Positions 49,501 through 58,080 of a stretch of DNA of 64,000 nt are shown here, piece after piece. The stretch comes from Flavobacterium psychroterrae (lineage in GTDB: Bacteria; Bacteroidota; Bacteroidia; Flavobacteriales; Flavobacteriaceae). How positions within the stretch are numbered: the first letter of the stretch is position 1; every line of letters starts with the position of its first letter. The stretch lies in NCBI RefSeq assembly GCF_018380615.1, contig NZ_JAGYVZ010000003.1:1-64000 (forward strand). The letters run 5' to 3'. The position numbers and the translations under genes were made by a program. The notes beneath the pieces were generated by a model. It saw nothing but the letters and a program-made list of their open reading frames with translations. It searched no databases and was not told where the DNA came from.

Positions 49501-50583
49501 AGTGGAGCATATACATCAAACAATGTGTTTACTAATCTCGCACAAGGTACGTATATGATAGAAGTCAGAGATAGTTCAAATAATATAAGTTCATTATTTA
49601 TAGTTGTAAAAAACCAAAATACGTTAACTGCAACAACAGTAAACACAAATGTAAACTGTTACGGAAGTAATGATGGAACAATAAATGTAAATGCCACAGG
49701 AGGTATAATGCCTTATACTTATTCTCTGTATCATAATGATAATTTAGTTATTTTAAATTCAAACTCTAATTACTTTCCTAATTTAACGGCAGGAGTTTAT
49801 AAAATAATAGTTATGGATGCAACTGGCTACTCTTTATCAAATATTATATTTATATCAGAGCCTACAATTTTACATGCCACGCTAGTGGTAGATAATCAAA
49901 CTATTACGGCAAATACCACAGGTGGAAGTGGACTATACAGTTATAGTATGGGGTCGACTGGTTATCAAACAAGCCCTGTTTTTACAAATGTGCCTTTCGG
50001 AATTCATGAAATATATGTTAGGGACCAAAATGGATGCTTTGTAATAACGAGTATTGCTATAGATCCGCCAGCTCCTTTAATAGATGGTAAAAACATTATA
50101 ACAATAGAATTTAAACCTGGACAAACTTTAGCAGATTTAGTCATTAACGGTCAAAATATAAAATGGTATAGTAATCAGAATCCTTTAGGAGGAAAAACAA
50201 CTAAGTCAAGTGAAGTTACTTTACCATTAACGACACTTTTGGTTGACGGCACTACTTATTATGCGTCTCAAACGATAAACGGAATTGAAAGCATTGAACG
50301 TCTTGCTGTTACAACCAAATTAAACGGATCGCTTTCTGCTCCGGATTTTGTTTTAGGAAATTTCAAATATTATCCTAATCCTGTACAACATACATTGAAT
50401 ATCGATAATACTTCTACAATTGATGAAATAGAAATAATATCCGTTTCCGGAAAATCTGTTTTAGCTAAGAAAATAAATAATACGCATTCTGAAATTGATT
50501 TATCAAATGTCTCTTCCGGAGTTTATTTATTAAAAGTAAAATCTGAAGGACAAACTAAGACAATAAAAATTGTGAAAAAATAA
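46600..50583 (+). CDS. SprB-repeat surface protein with T9SS sorting domain
   Basis: The start is ATG 46600 (MKKTLLFFLLLFTTSFYAQV, a signal peptide); the TTG at 46570 lies in the promoter box. The 1327-residue protein carries 14 tandem SprB-type repeats of about 75-90 residues with the core pattern GG-x-x-PYQYS-x-x-G, F-x-NL-x-x-G-x-Y and V-x-D-x-x-GC. A type A T9SS sorting domain ends the chain (YYPNPVQHTLNIDN, then SGVYLLKVKSEGQTKTIKIV). It should be exported through the T9SS and attached to the surface as an adhesin, like the gliding adhesin SprB but much shorter. Confidence 0.9.
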   Translation: MKKTLLFFLLLFTTSFYAQVSFVSICADQPFNLTHLDKDFIGNLNPAETTISYFLSLDDATNNTNVIANPTQYYAATGVTNIYGRINNNGITTTNYFIITAFPPLDATVSHTPIKCNEETSSITINASGGTGSYEYSLNGGPYTSNNSFKFLIAGTYNIEVTDGARLCRVSIEHTITVPPPLTVTAVTENQNTTIIAAGGTEPYQYSIDGAIYQSSNIFSDLPVGLQPISVRDSRGCSVFTTIAIGDADFPLSAGGMILKNVSCWGSAALRAIGYGGEPPYLYSINGGQSFQESDTFDNLSAGLYPIAIKDSKNTIINNISFELLPYIPVTATVTPISTSSCINSGGLNIVAKGGQIAHCYSIDGGKTYSSDNAFFDLPAGNYSVLVKDSNECISPVITTTILQDLPLSATALHTELLCAQDKTTLTINAIGGEAPYQYAVNTRLYSIKNTYSDLSPGTYQIKVKDAVGCVTTIEHVVAQPTPIYPDILVEDRTITLNGQAGTAPYQYSVDDGAFQVGNVFTNLSSGIHIIKIKDSKGCESYTFKVIIEDKPLVAAVAITKAIDCISNASIPINATGGQSPYTYSLNGGAYQPINSFNNLTAGTYFVTVKDASNTTFATNMITINPPIQITAIAAITKLIDCFSNATVSVIASGGTGIYQYSMNDGPFQTSNIFNNLSAGVYHFSVKDSNVCILLTNNIVIEQPIPLTATVTQTKITDCLANANSYVNLKAAGGTPPYQYSINKLPYSSDNSYPPLYPGTYSFDIKDAKGCVFTLPLIIESPSSLIAIATVNKSTECGVKDSVTITATGGQAPYTYSFDIGVSYSVSNTSLASGVQTFFVKDSNGCQASVHIPVEQSLLSATAITDIYNKTIKVNVTGGKAPYKYTLKKNSEIIIGAQNENVFNNVALGSYIVEVTDANGCEVFCNAELYSPLIVSAVITSPVNSESYGKIEILATGGLAPYQYSINSGAYTSNNVFTNLAQGTYMIEVRDSSNNISSLFIVVKNQNTLTATTVNTNVNCYGSNDGTINVNATGGIMPYTYSLYHNDNLVILNSNSNYFPNLTAGVYKIIVMDATGYSLSNIIFISEPTILHATLVVDNQTITANTTGGSGLYSYSMGSTGYQTSPVFTNVPFGIHEIYVRDQNGCFVITSIAIDPPAPLIDGKNIITIEFKPGQTLADLVINGQNIKWYSNQNPLGGKTTKSSEVTLPLTTLLVDGTTYYASQTINGIESIERLAVTTKLNGSLSAPDFVLGNFKYYPNPVQHTLNIDNTSTIDEIEIISVSGKSVLAKKINNTHSEIDLSNVSSGVYLLKVKSEGQTKTIKIVKK

Positions 50584-50914
50584 AGGAATTAAATTCCAAT
50601 AATTTAAATCCCAAATTCCAAATCTGAGTTAAGAGAAATCAAAAAAAAATCCCAAATTCCAGTTAAGAATTTGGGATTTTTTCATTTTTAAAACTTCCTT
50701 GTCTTCATTATTGAATTCTGATAAAAGCATCTGAAGATCTCTTTATAACTTCATCAAATCAGCTGATCCAGACTTTTATAAATAATCCTGAATAACATTC
50801 AACCAAAAAAAATCCCAAACTCCGTAAGGAATCTGGGATTTTTATTTTTCACCATTTCCTCCCGAAGTTTCGGGATTGGAATTTGGAATTTAAAAAAATT
50901 GAAATTTAATTTTT
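50584..50914. other. 331-bp gap with repeated AATTCCAA-type hairpins
   Basis: No gene is visible between the convergent adhesin and RND genes. CCCAAATTCC with GAATTTGGG (50651-50678) and AATCCCAAACTCC with GGAATCTGGGATT (50811-50840) form two terminator-like hairpins with T-runs. They belong to the AATTCCAA repeat family. Confidence 0.65.
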
Positions 50915-53900
50915 TTAGTGTGTATGTTTAGGATTAAAACCGTCTTCACTTAATTCTGTATGCTCATAATCGGCAACCATTTCAGCTTCATAATCGATTT
51001 TTTCTCCTTTAGATAATCTGGCAATTATTTTTTCCATAATAAGATAAATAACCGGAACAACAACTAAGGTTAGGAATAAAGACGAAATCAATCCACCTAT
51101 AATTACCCAAGCCAATCCGTTTTTCCATTCAGCTCCTGCTCCGGATGCCAAAGCAATTGGGAACATACCAAATACCATCGCAATTGTAGTCATCAAAATC
51201 GGACGTAAACGAGCGTGATTCGCTTGAATTAATGCATTTCTGATGCTCTCACCCGCTGCTCTTCTCTGATTGGTGTAATCGACTAGCATGATCGCATTCT
51301 TACACACCAGACCAATCAACATAATAATACCCAAAATAGTAAAGATGTTAAGTGTGTTATTAGTTAAAGCCAGGGCTAATAAAGCTCCAATAAATGAAAG
51401 CGGGATGGCAAACAACACCACAAATGGATGAACAAAACTGTCATAAAGACCTACCATTACCAGGTAAACTAATATAATAGCGGCCAATAAAGCGATTCCT
51501 AAAGTACCAAAACCTTCACTTTGGTTTTCCTGATCCCCTCCCCATATATAATTTACACCAATTGGTTTCTTTAATTTGTCAATTTTCTCCTGCCATTTGG
51601 TTACAATAGTTCCAGAAGCAACTCCCACATTTTGTCCTTGAACGGTTACAGAAGCAGATTTATCTCTACGCTCTAATTGGCTAGGACCAGAACCTTCGGT
51701 AATTGAAGCAAATTGAGACAATTTAATTTGTTGTCCCGCATTATTAATAAATATTAAATTACTAACATCGGTAATGTTTTTTCTATCAAAAGCATTATAC
51801 TTGATATTGATGTCGTATTCGTATTCACCAGCTCTAAACTTTCCATCAGTATTTCCACTAAAAGCAGTTTGCATGGTCATACCCACTGTTTGAAGTGTTA
51901 ATCCTAATGCAGCCATTTTATCGCGGTCTACTTGTACGTTAACTTCAGGATTTCCATCTTCAACAGTCAATTTAATCTCTGTTGTTCCAGGAATACTGCG
52001 CAATTCAGCTTCAGCTAATTTGGCAAATTTCATAGCGCTTTCTACAGATGGACCAGTTACAACTAATCCCAAAGTAGCATTTTCTGCTGTTCCTAAAATA
52101 CCAACCGGAACCGTTTTTACTTTGGCGCCAACCAATACTTTTTCTAATTTACGTTTTATTTTTGCAGCATAAACCGAAGCATCATCTGTTCGCTCTGATT
52201 GATCAATCATTTTTACGTTAATCTCTGCCTTATAAGCTGTCGCTTGTGCCGCACCCATTCCTTCTGAAGTTTGTCCCACAGTTGTAATTTGGCTAAACAC
52301 ATATTTTTCACCTTTTAAATACGCTTCTGCTTTTTGTGTCATAAAGTTGGTTTGTTCCAACGAGGCGTCTTTCGGCATTTCTATTTGAACTAAAAACTCC
52401 CCACTATCTGATTTGGCAAAAAATTCTCCTCCAATAAATCCTCCTCCAAACAATGGAATTATAGTACCGAAAAACAATAGTAAAACAATTATAATTGTTT
52501 TGAAGTAATGATCTAAACACCAGTTTAACAATGTAGTAACCCAATCAGTAAAACGAGTTAATAATTTTTCGAAACCAAGAATTACTCTCCCAAATACATT
52601 CTTTCCTTCAATGTGTTCTAATTTTCCAAAACGAGAAGACAACCAGGGAATAATTGTAAATGATGCTAAAAGTGAGAATAAAGTAGAAATAATTACCGTT
52701 ACACAAAACTGTGTGATAATGTTCGAAACCAAACCAGAACTCATTGCAATAGGCAAGAACACTACGACAATTACCAAAGTAATCGAAGTTACTGTTCCAC
52801 CAATTTCAGCTGTACCGTCATAAGAGGCACGAATTCGGCTTTTACCCATTTCCATGTGTCTGTAAATATTTTCCAATACTACAATGGCATCATCCACCAG
52901 AATACCAACCACAAGAGATAATCCTAATAAACTCATTAAGTTTAAGGTATATCCTAAAAGATAAATCCCAATAAATGTAGCAATTAACGAAGCAGGAATC
53001 GAAACCATTACAATCAATGAGTTACGAATACTATGAAGGAAAAACAACATTACAAAAGCAACCAAAACTACCGCAATCAATAAATCGTGAATTACAGAAT
53101 CTGCAGCTTCTAAGGTATAAACCGTACTATCCTTGGCTATTTCTAACTTTAAAGAATTAGTTTTATAATCTTTTTCCAGATTTTTAATACTTTCAATCAA
53201 CTGCTCACTTACAGCAACCGCATTAGCATCAGATTGTTTAATTACTTGTAAAATAATGGCGCTTTTTTGATTTACTCTCGAAATTTTTTCAGCAATTTTT
53301 TGATCATCTTGTACATCAGCAATATCTCCTAAACGGATTTGAATTCCGCCTTTAGATGAAACTACTAAGTTTCTTAATTCAGCAACATTTTTATATTTAC
53401 CCGCTAAACGAATTAATATTTTCTGATCACGAGTCTGAATGTTTCCTGTTGGAAAATCTAAGTTCGAAGTCAAAATATTTTGTTGTACCTCAGGAATAGA
53501 AAGCCCGTAACCCTGCATTTTTAAAGCATCCAGGTTTACTTGTATTTCACGTTCCTGACCACCAATAATATCTACTTGTGCCACACCCGGAACACGAGAT
53601 AAAACGGGAGCAATCTTTTTATCAATTAAGTCATAAAAAGCAGCCTCATCCATTTTTCCATTGGCTCCAATAGTCATAATTGGCAAATCACTCAAAGAAA
53701 ATTTACTTAGCGATGGCGTTTTGGCATCGTCCGGTAAATCACTAATAATGGCATTAATTTTTCGCTGAGCATCATTCATAGAAACATCAACATCAGCTGT
53801 TGAAGTCAAAGAAATAGATACAACAGACAAACTTTCATAGGATTTGGAATCAATTTTCTTAATGTTTTCCAGTGATGCAATCGCATCTTCCATTTTTTTG

Positions 53901-54091
53901 GTAATTGTATTTTCTACCTCACTTGGAGAAGCTCCGGGATAAACAGTAGAAATTGTAATAACATTTTGTTCAAATTTCGGGATCAGCTCATAGCCTAACT
54001 GGCTGTAGCTAAACAATCCACCAAGTATCAGAATCGTAAACAATACGATTACTAACGACGGACGTTTTATGGATATTTCGGCTAATTTCAT
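50915..54091 (-). CDS. RND efflux pump, inner membrane transporter
   Basis: The 1058-residue protein has the RND layout: 12 membrane segments and two large periplasmic loops after helices 1 and 7. It begins MKLAEISIKRPSLVIVLFTI and contains typical AcrB/MexB-like motifs (GLSLVVGILVDDAIVVLENI, FTILGIIMLIGLVCKNAIML). Such pumps use the proton gradient to expel drugs or other hydrophobic compounds. The operon order regulator, outer-membrane channel, adaptor, transporter is complete here. Confidence 0.94.
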   Translation of the reverse strand: MKLAEISIKRPSLVIVLFTILILGGLFSYSQLGYELIPKFEQNVITISTVYPGASPSEVENTITKKMEDAIASLENIKKIDSKSYESLSVVSISLTSTADVDVSMNDAQRKINAIISDLPDDAKTPSLSKFSLSDLPIMTIGANGKMDEAAFYDLIDKKIAPVLSRVPGVAQVDIIGGQEREIQVNLDALKMQGYGLSIPEVQQNILTSNLDFPTGNIQTRDQKILIRLAGKYKNVAELRNLVVSSKGGIQIRLGDIADVQDDQKIAEKISRVNQKSAIILQVIKQSDANAVAVSEQLIESIKNLEKDYKTNSLKLEIAKDSTVYTLEAADSVIHDLLIAVVLVAFVMLFFLHSIRNSLIVMVSIPASLIATFIGIYLLGYTLNLMSLLGLSLVVGILVDDAIVVLENIYRHMEMGKSRIRASYDGTAEIGGTVTSITLVIVVVFLPIAMSSGLVSNIITQFCVTVIISTLFSLLASFTIIPWLSSRFGKLEHIEGKNVFGRVILGFEKLLTRFTDWVTTLLNWCLDHYFKTIIIVLLLFFGTIIPLFGGGFIGGEFFAKSDSGEFLVQIEMPKDASLEQTNFMTQKAEAYLKGEKYVFSQITTVGQTSEGMGAAQATAYKAEINVKMIDQSERTDDASVYAAKIKRKLEKVLVGAKVKTVPVGILGTAENATLGLVVTGPSVESAMKFAKLAEAELRSIPGTTEIKLTVEDGNPEVNVQVDRDKMAALGLTLQTVGMTMQTAFSGNTDGKFRAGEYEYDINIKYNAFDRKNITDVSNLIFINNAGQQIKLSQFASITEGSGPSQLERRDKSASVTVQGQNVGVASGTIVTKWQEKIDKLKKPIGVNYIWGGDQENQSEGFGTLGIALLAAIILVYLVMVGLYDSFVHPFVVLFAIPLSFIGALLALALTNNTLNIFTILGIIMLIGLVCKNAIMLVDYTNQRRAAGESIRNALIQANHARLRPILMTTIAMVFGMFPIALASGAGAEWKNGLAWVIIGGLISSLFLTLVVVPVIYLIMEKIIARLSKGEKIDYEAEMVADYEHTELSEDGFNPKHTH

Positions 54092-54162
54092 ATATTTTGC
54101 TTTAGGCTGTAGGCTTTAGGCAATAAGCTTAATGCTTATGGCGTATAACTTACTGCTTTAAA

Positions 54163-55230
54163 TTATTTAATAATTTCTACTGTATTACCGTCTTGTAAGT
54201 TAATTTGACCTGTAACAATTACAGTTTGTCCGTCAGACAATCCACTTACAATTTCTACCTGATCTCCTAAAATTCTTCCGGCAGTTACTTTTTTCAATTT
54301 TGCAATACCATTTTCAACTACAAAGATTTCGTTACTGCTCACACTTCCTACAAATGCATTTCTAGGTACAACCATTAAGTGTTGTTTTTGTTGTTTTGAT
54401 GCAAAATTTGCAGTTCCGTACATACCTGCTTTCAGGTCATTGTTTGAATTATTTGCAATTTCAATTTCAACAGGAAAATTTAAAGATTCATCTGCTTTTG
54501 CTGCAATAAATGTAATTTTTCCTGTAAAAGTTTTATCAGGATACACACTAGCTGTTACGTTTACATTATCCCCTTTTTTTAAACTTGCAACCTGAGTTTC
54601 ATTTACTGTAACTACTAATTTTAATTTAGAAACATTTACAATATCATACAAAGCAGTTGCCGGCGTTGCTGCAAGGATAGATCCCGGCTCAATGTATTTT
54701 TTATTGATGAATCCGCTAATTGGAGCTTTTACTCTTGTATCTCCAACATTAATATTAGCTTGTGTTAAACTAGACTGAGCGTTTGTTAAAGCTAATTTTG
54801 CCTGATCTAATTGTTGTTTTGTAACACCGCCTGTTTTAAAAGCATTTTCGTAACGGCTGTAATCAGATTTTGCATTTTGGTAAACTGCTTGTGCTTGTTG
54901 AGCACTTACATTAATAACATCACCTCTTACTGTTAATAAAGTCTGACCTACTTTTACGTAATCTCCTTCTTTAGCCAAAACACTGATTACTTTTCCTGAT
55001 TTTTCAGCAGAGAAAGTCAATTGCTGAATAGGTTGAAAGTTTCCGTTTGTAACGAAATCTAATGAAACTTCTTCTGTTTTTACCGGAGCTACTTTTACTG
55101 AAATTGCAGCATTTTTCTCTGCTACGATATCTGTTTTAGCTTTATTCTCTTTCTTATTATTATTTAAGACATATCCAATCACACCAAGGGCTGCAATTAT
55201 GATTACGATTGTTATAATAGTTTTCTTCAT
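54163..55230 (-). CDS. RND periplasmic adaptor subunit
   Basis: The 355-residue protein has an N-terminal membrane anchor (TIITIVIIIAALGVIGYVLN), a lipoyl-like half (SGKVISVLAKEGDYVKVGQT and RVKAPISGFINKKYIEPGSI), a helical hairpin (NAKSDYSRYENAFKTGGVTK) and a beta-barrel domain. It links the inner-membrane pump to the outer-membrane channel. It is separated from the pump by 71 bp and from the channel gene by 9 bp on the same strand. Confidence 0.93.
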   Translation of the reverse strand: MKKTIITIVIIIAALGVIGYVLNNNKKENKAKTDIVAEKNAAISVKVAPVKTEEVSLDFVTNGNFQPIQQLTFSAEKSGKVISVLAKEGDYVKVGQTLLTVRGDVINVSAQQAQAVYQNAKSDYSRYENAFKTGGVTKQQLDQAKLALTNAQSSLTQANINVGDTRVKAPISGFINKKYIEPGSILAATPATALYDIVNVSKLKLVVTVNETQVASLKKGDNVNVTASVYPDKTFTGKITFIAAKADESLNFPVEIEIANNSNNDLKAGMYGTANFASKQQKQHLMVVPRNAFVGSVSSNEIFVVENGIAKLKKVTAGRILGDQVEIVSGLSDGQTVIVTGQINLQDGNTVEIIK

Positions 55231-55239
55231 TTTGTTTAG

Positions 55240-56574
55240 TTATTTAATAAGAGTTTTAAGTTCGCCTTTTGATTTGATTAGTGCTACTTCGGCAATTTTG
55301 TAATTCAATACTGCTCTGGTATAGTTATTTTGAGCTTCAAGTGATGCATTTTCAGAATCTAATAAATCTGTTAATGATGCTAATCCCTGAAGGTAATTGT
55401 TTTTTGTATCGCTTAGGATTTCGGTCGCTAAACGCATATTTTCTTTTTGATTCTGAATAGTGATAAGGTTATTTTCCATATCAGCGATTGCATTTCTGTA
55501 ATCTAAATCAAGTGAAAGTTTCGTGTCTTTGATATCTTCCTGAAGCGATCTGATTTGTACATCGGCTTGTCTTACTTTGGCACGGGTTCCAAATCCTGTA
55601 AAAATTGGTACGTGTAAGTTTAATCCAATTGCAGAGTAATCTGACCAGTACACACCATCTTTAGGTTTTGCAAACCAAGGCATTTCAGGACCCTGACCAA
55701 TATAATTGTAACCGGCAGTTAACGAAAGCGTAGGATAATATCCAGCTTCAACAGCTTTTTTGTTGAATACTAAAAGCTCTTCTTGTTTTTTCAAAAGCAA
55801 GTATTCTGTTCTCATTTCTGTATTAGGCGTTTCTGTCAATGCAGCAGGAATCACTTCAAATTCTTCTTTTGGAATCTCAATCACAGTTTCTATAGGCATC
55901 CCCATATAAAATTTCAAAGCATTTTCCTGTAAAATAATTTGATTTTTAATTTGTTGACGTTCTGTATCAATGTTCGACATTTTAACTACGATACGGTCTA
56001 AGTCAATTTTTTTAGCAAGACCATTATCAAATTGTCCTTTTACAATGTCACGAACTTTACTTGTATTAACATAATTACTGTCTAATAAAACTAATCTTTC
56101 GCGTTGCACATAAACAGAGTAATAGTTATTAGCAACTCTTTCAATTACTTGTTCTTCTGTTAATTGATTGTTTATCTGATAGAATTCGCGTGTAGATCTA
56201 GCGGCTCTTAATCCTGTAAAAACAGATTGATCAAATATTGTCTGAGTTAATCCTATTCCTGCTGTTGAAGTCCATTTTTGACCAAATGCTGCCTGAATTG
56301 TAGTTCCCGGAGCACCAAAACCGGCTCCGTCAATAACTGTAGTTTGTATTACAGGATTGTAAGTTAAACTTCCGTTTGCAGAAATTTGAGGTAACGCTCT
56401 TGAACGTACTTCCTGAATTTTATACTCACTATTTTCAACCTCTAGTTTTGCTTTTTTTGCATCTGCTTTATTTTCAAGCGAATATAAAATAGCATCTTTC
56501 AGGGTTAGTGTTTTAACTTGTGCGCTGGCAGACAAGCCAATTGAACACAAAAATATAAGAATTATTCGTTTCAT
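55240..56574 (-). CDS. TolC-family outer membrane efflux channel
   Basis: The 444-residue protein has a signal peptide (MKRIILIFLCSIGLSASAQ) and two TolC-type repeats of long helices with strand pairs (LTLKDAILYSLENKADAKKA; YLQGLASLTDLLDSENASLE). It forms the outer-membrane exit duct of the pump. It lies 10 bp after the TetR gene and 9 bp before the adaptor gene. Confidence 0.93.
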   Translation of the reverse strand: MKRIILIFLCSIGLSASAQVKTLTLKDAILYSLENKADAKKAKLEVENSEYKIQEVRSRALPQISANGSLTYNPVIQTTVIDGAGFGAPGTTIQAAFGQKWTSTAGIGLTQTIFDQSVFTGLRAARSTREFYQINNQLTEEQVIERVANNYYSVYVQRERLVLLDSNYVNTSKVRDIVKGQFDNGLAKKIDLDRIVVKMSNIDTERQQIKNQIILQENALKFYMGMPIETVIEIPKEEFEVIPAALTETPNTEMRTEYLLLKKQEELLVFNKKAVEAGYYPTLSLTAGYNYIGQGPEMPWFAKPKDGVYWSDYSAIGLNLHVPIFTGFGTRAKVRQADVQIRSLQEDIKDTKLSLDLDYRNAIADMENNLITIQNQKENMRLATEILSDTKNNYLQGLASLTDLLDSENASLEAQNNYTRAVLNYKIAEVALIKSKGELKTLIK

Positions 56575-56584
56575 AGATTGATGA

Positions 56585-57196
56585 TTAAATGATAATTTTT
56601 TTAAGTTGCTTTTCTAATTCCAGTATTCCTTTTTCGGTTGCCATAGCTCTGGTATGGTATTCCAGTGCTTCTAATTCTATTTTCTGTGCTTCTCTTTCAG
56701 AAACCGTAGTTTCATTAATATGAAAAATAAGCGTGTAATAAAATTTTACATATAAATCGATATTCAAATCCGGTCTGTATAAACCTTCGCGGATTCCTTT
56801 TAAGATATTATCTCTAAAATAATGGTTACACTGATCAATTTCATGTGTCATTATATTTTGATAAATTTCAGGATAATGCTTTTTTAACTGATATAAAGGC
56901 GAAGTATCAGTTGCATTTTTAAACATATCACGAAACATTTCTCTTATCTCAAAATTCTCATGAATCGCATTATAATCTTTCGCTACAATAGTATCAATAA
57001 CCTCATGTACTTGTTGATGAACTGTAGATGTGCTCTCTTCGATCAAAACCTCCTTATTACAGAAATATTTATATATCGTTTTTTTAGAAATACACATTTC
57101 TCCGGCAATATCATCCATCGTAACACTTTTAAAACCAAGCTTTAAAAACAACTCGCTTGCTTTTGATATAATTTTCTCTTTCATCTTAATTTTCAA
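56585..57196 (-). CDS. TetR/AcrR-family regulator of the RND operon
   Basis: The 203-residue protein has a TetR N-terminal DNA-binding domain (ISKASELFLKLGFKSVTMDD, then IAGEMCISKKTIYKYFCNKE) and a ligand-binding C-terminal part. An in-frame ATG four codons in (57184) is an alternative start. It is the first gene of the pump operon and probably represses it. A palindrome GGAAACT-N14-AGTTTCC stands 22 bp upstream and twice more before yceI, so it is the likely operator. The ligand is unknown. Confidence 0.9.
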   Translation of the reverse strand: MKIKMKEKIISKASELFLKLGFKSVTMDDIAGEMCISKKTIYKYFCNKEVLIEESTSTVHQQVHEVIDTIVAKDYNAIHENFEIREMFRDMFKNATDTSPLYQLKKHYPEIYQNIMTHEIDQCNHYFRDNILKGIREGLYRPDLNIDLYVKFYYTLIFHINETTVSEREAQKIELEALEYHTRAMATEKGILELEKQLKKIII

Positions 57197-57205
57197 ATTG
57201 CATTA

Positions 57206-57245
57206 CAAATATAATCAGGAAACTAAAATCAGAAAAATAGTTTCC
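57206..57245 (-). promoter_or_regulatory. tetR/RND promoter box and operator 1
   Basis: CAAATATA on the plus strand (57206-57213) is a minus-strand TATATTTG box. Just upstream is GGAAACT (57218-57224), 14 bp, AGTTTCC (57239-57245), overlapping the promoter spacer. Binding of a dimeric TetR here would block transcription. Confidence 0.7.
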
Positions 57246-57291
57246 GTAATTTTTGTAATAATTTTACATTAATTTATTCATTGTGTCAGAT

Positions 57292-57813
57292 TTATATACT
57301 GAACTCTAAGTTTGCGATAAGCTTAATATCTTTTCCTAAAGCTAAACCTCCATTATGATTGAACGAATTATAATCTAAACCAAAGTCCTGACGTTTAATG
57401 TCACCTTTGATTTCAAAAGCTACTTTTTTCTCGCCATTGTAATTATTAATACCAATAAACTCAGCATCAAGTTCTACTACTCTGGTTACGTCTTTTATAG
57501 TCAAATCTCCTTTAAAGAAATTGATATTGTTGTTTACTCTTTGAAAAGAAGTTGATTTAAAACTAATAATAGGATGTTCATTTACATCAAAAAAATCCTG
57601 AAGTTGTAAATAAGTGTCTATTTGTTGAAAACTATCTTTTTTGTTATTAATGTCTAGTGAAAACTCAACCGAAGCATCTTCAATTTCATTGTCTTCAATA
57701 TTCACATAACCATCAAATTTATTTGTAGTTCCTCCCATGTAGGCAATTATCGAATGTCTCATTTTAATTAAAACATCTGATTGGCTAGAATCTAAGGTCC
57801 ATGTTGTTTTCAT
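57292..57813 (-). CDS. YceI-family lipid-binding protein
   Basis: The 173-residue protein has the YceI lipocalin-like beta fold: WTLDSSQSDVLIKMRHSIIA, GYVNIEDNEIEDASVEFSLD, FKSTSFQRVNNNINFFKGDL and KGDIKRQDFGLDYNSFNHNG. It has no signal peptide, so it is the cytoplasmic form, which can bind polyisoprenoid or other lipids. Its promoter carries two copies of the operator found before tetR, so it likely belongs to that regulon. A polyprenyl diphosphate synthase gene lies divergently upstream. Confidence 0.9.
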   Translation of the reverse strand: MKTTWTLDSSQSDVLIKMRHSIIAYMGGTTNKFDGYVNIEDNEIEDASVEFSLDINNKKDSFQQIDTYLQLQDFFDVNEHPIISFKSTSFQRVNNNINFFKGDLTIKDVTRVVELDAEFIGINNYNGEKKVAFEIKGDIKRQDFGLDYNSFNHNGGLALGKDIKLIANLEFSI

Positions 57814-57857
57814 AAATTACTGGTTTAATGAGGTTATAAATTACTCAAAACTCTTAA

Positions 57858-57936
57858 GGAAACTTTTCTAGTGTTTAGAGTTTCCAATTAAAAGTGCAAA
57901 TATAAACAGGAAACTGGAAACACCAAGAAAGTTTCC
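57858..57936 (-). promoter_or_regulatory. yceI promoter with operators 2 and 3
   Basis: Operator 2 is GGAAACT-N14-AGTTTCC at 57858-57885, and operator 3 is the same at 57909-57936. Between them CAAATATA (57897-57904) is a minus-strand TATATTTG box, with CAA at 57924-57926 (a -33 TTG, spacing 19 bp). Operator 3 covers the -33 element. Confidence 0.75.
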
Positions 57937-58047
57937 AAGTTTTTTTTAAAATAAATTTAACAGACTGTTAATTAACTGATTAAATATAAAATTCAAACAG
58001 AAACTATCATTTAAAACTATAAGAAAGAAATAATTCATAATGAATTG

Positions 58048-58055
58048 TATCTTTG
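58048..58055 (+). promoter_or_regulatory. -7 box for the polyprenyl synthase gene
   Basis: TATCTTTG fits TANNTTTG, 25 bp before the ATG at 58081. No good -33 TTG was found. Confidence 0.5.
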
Positions 58056-58080
58056 AGGTTCGCAATTCAGATTATATTTT

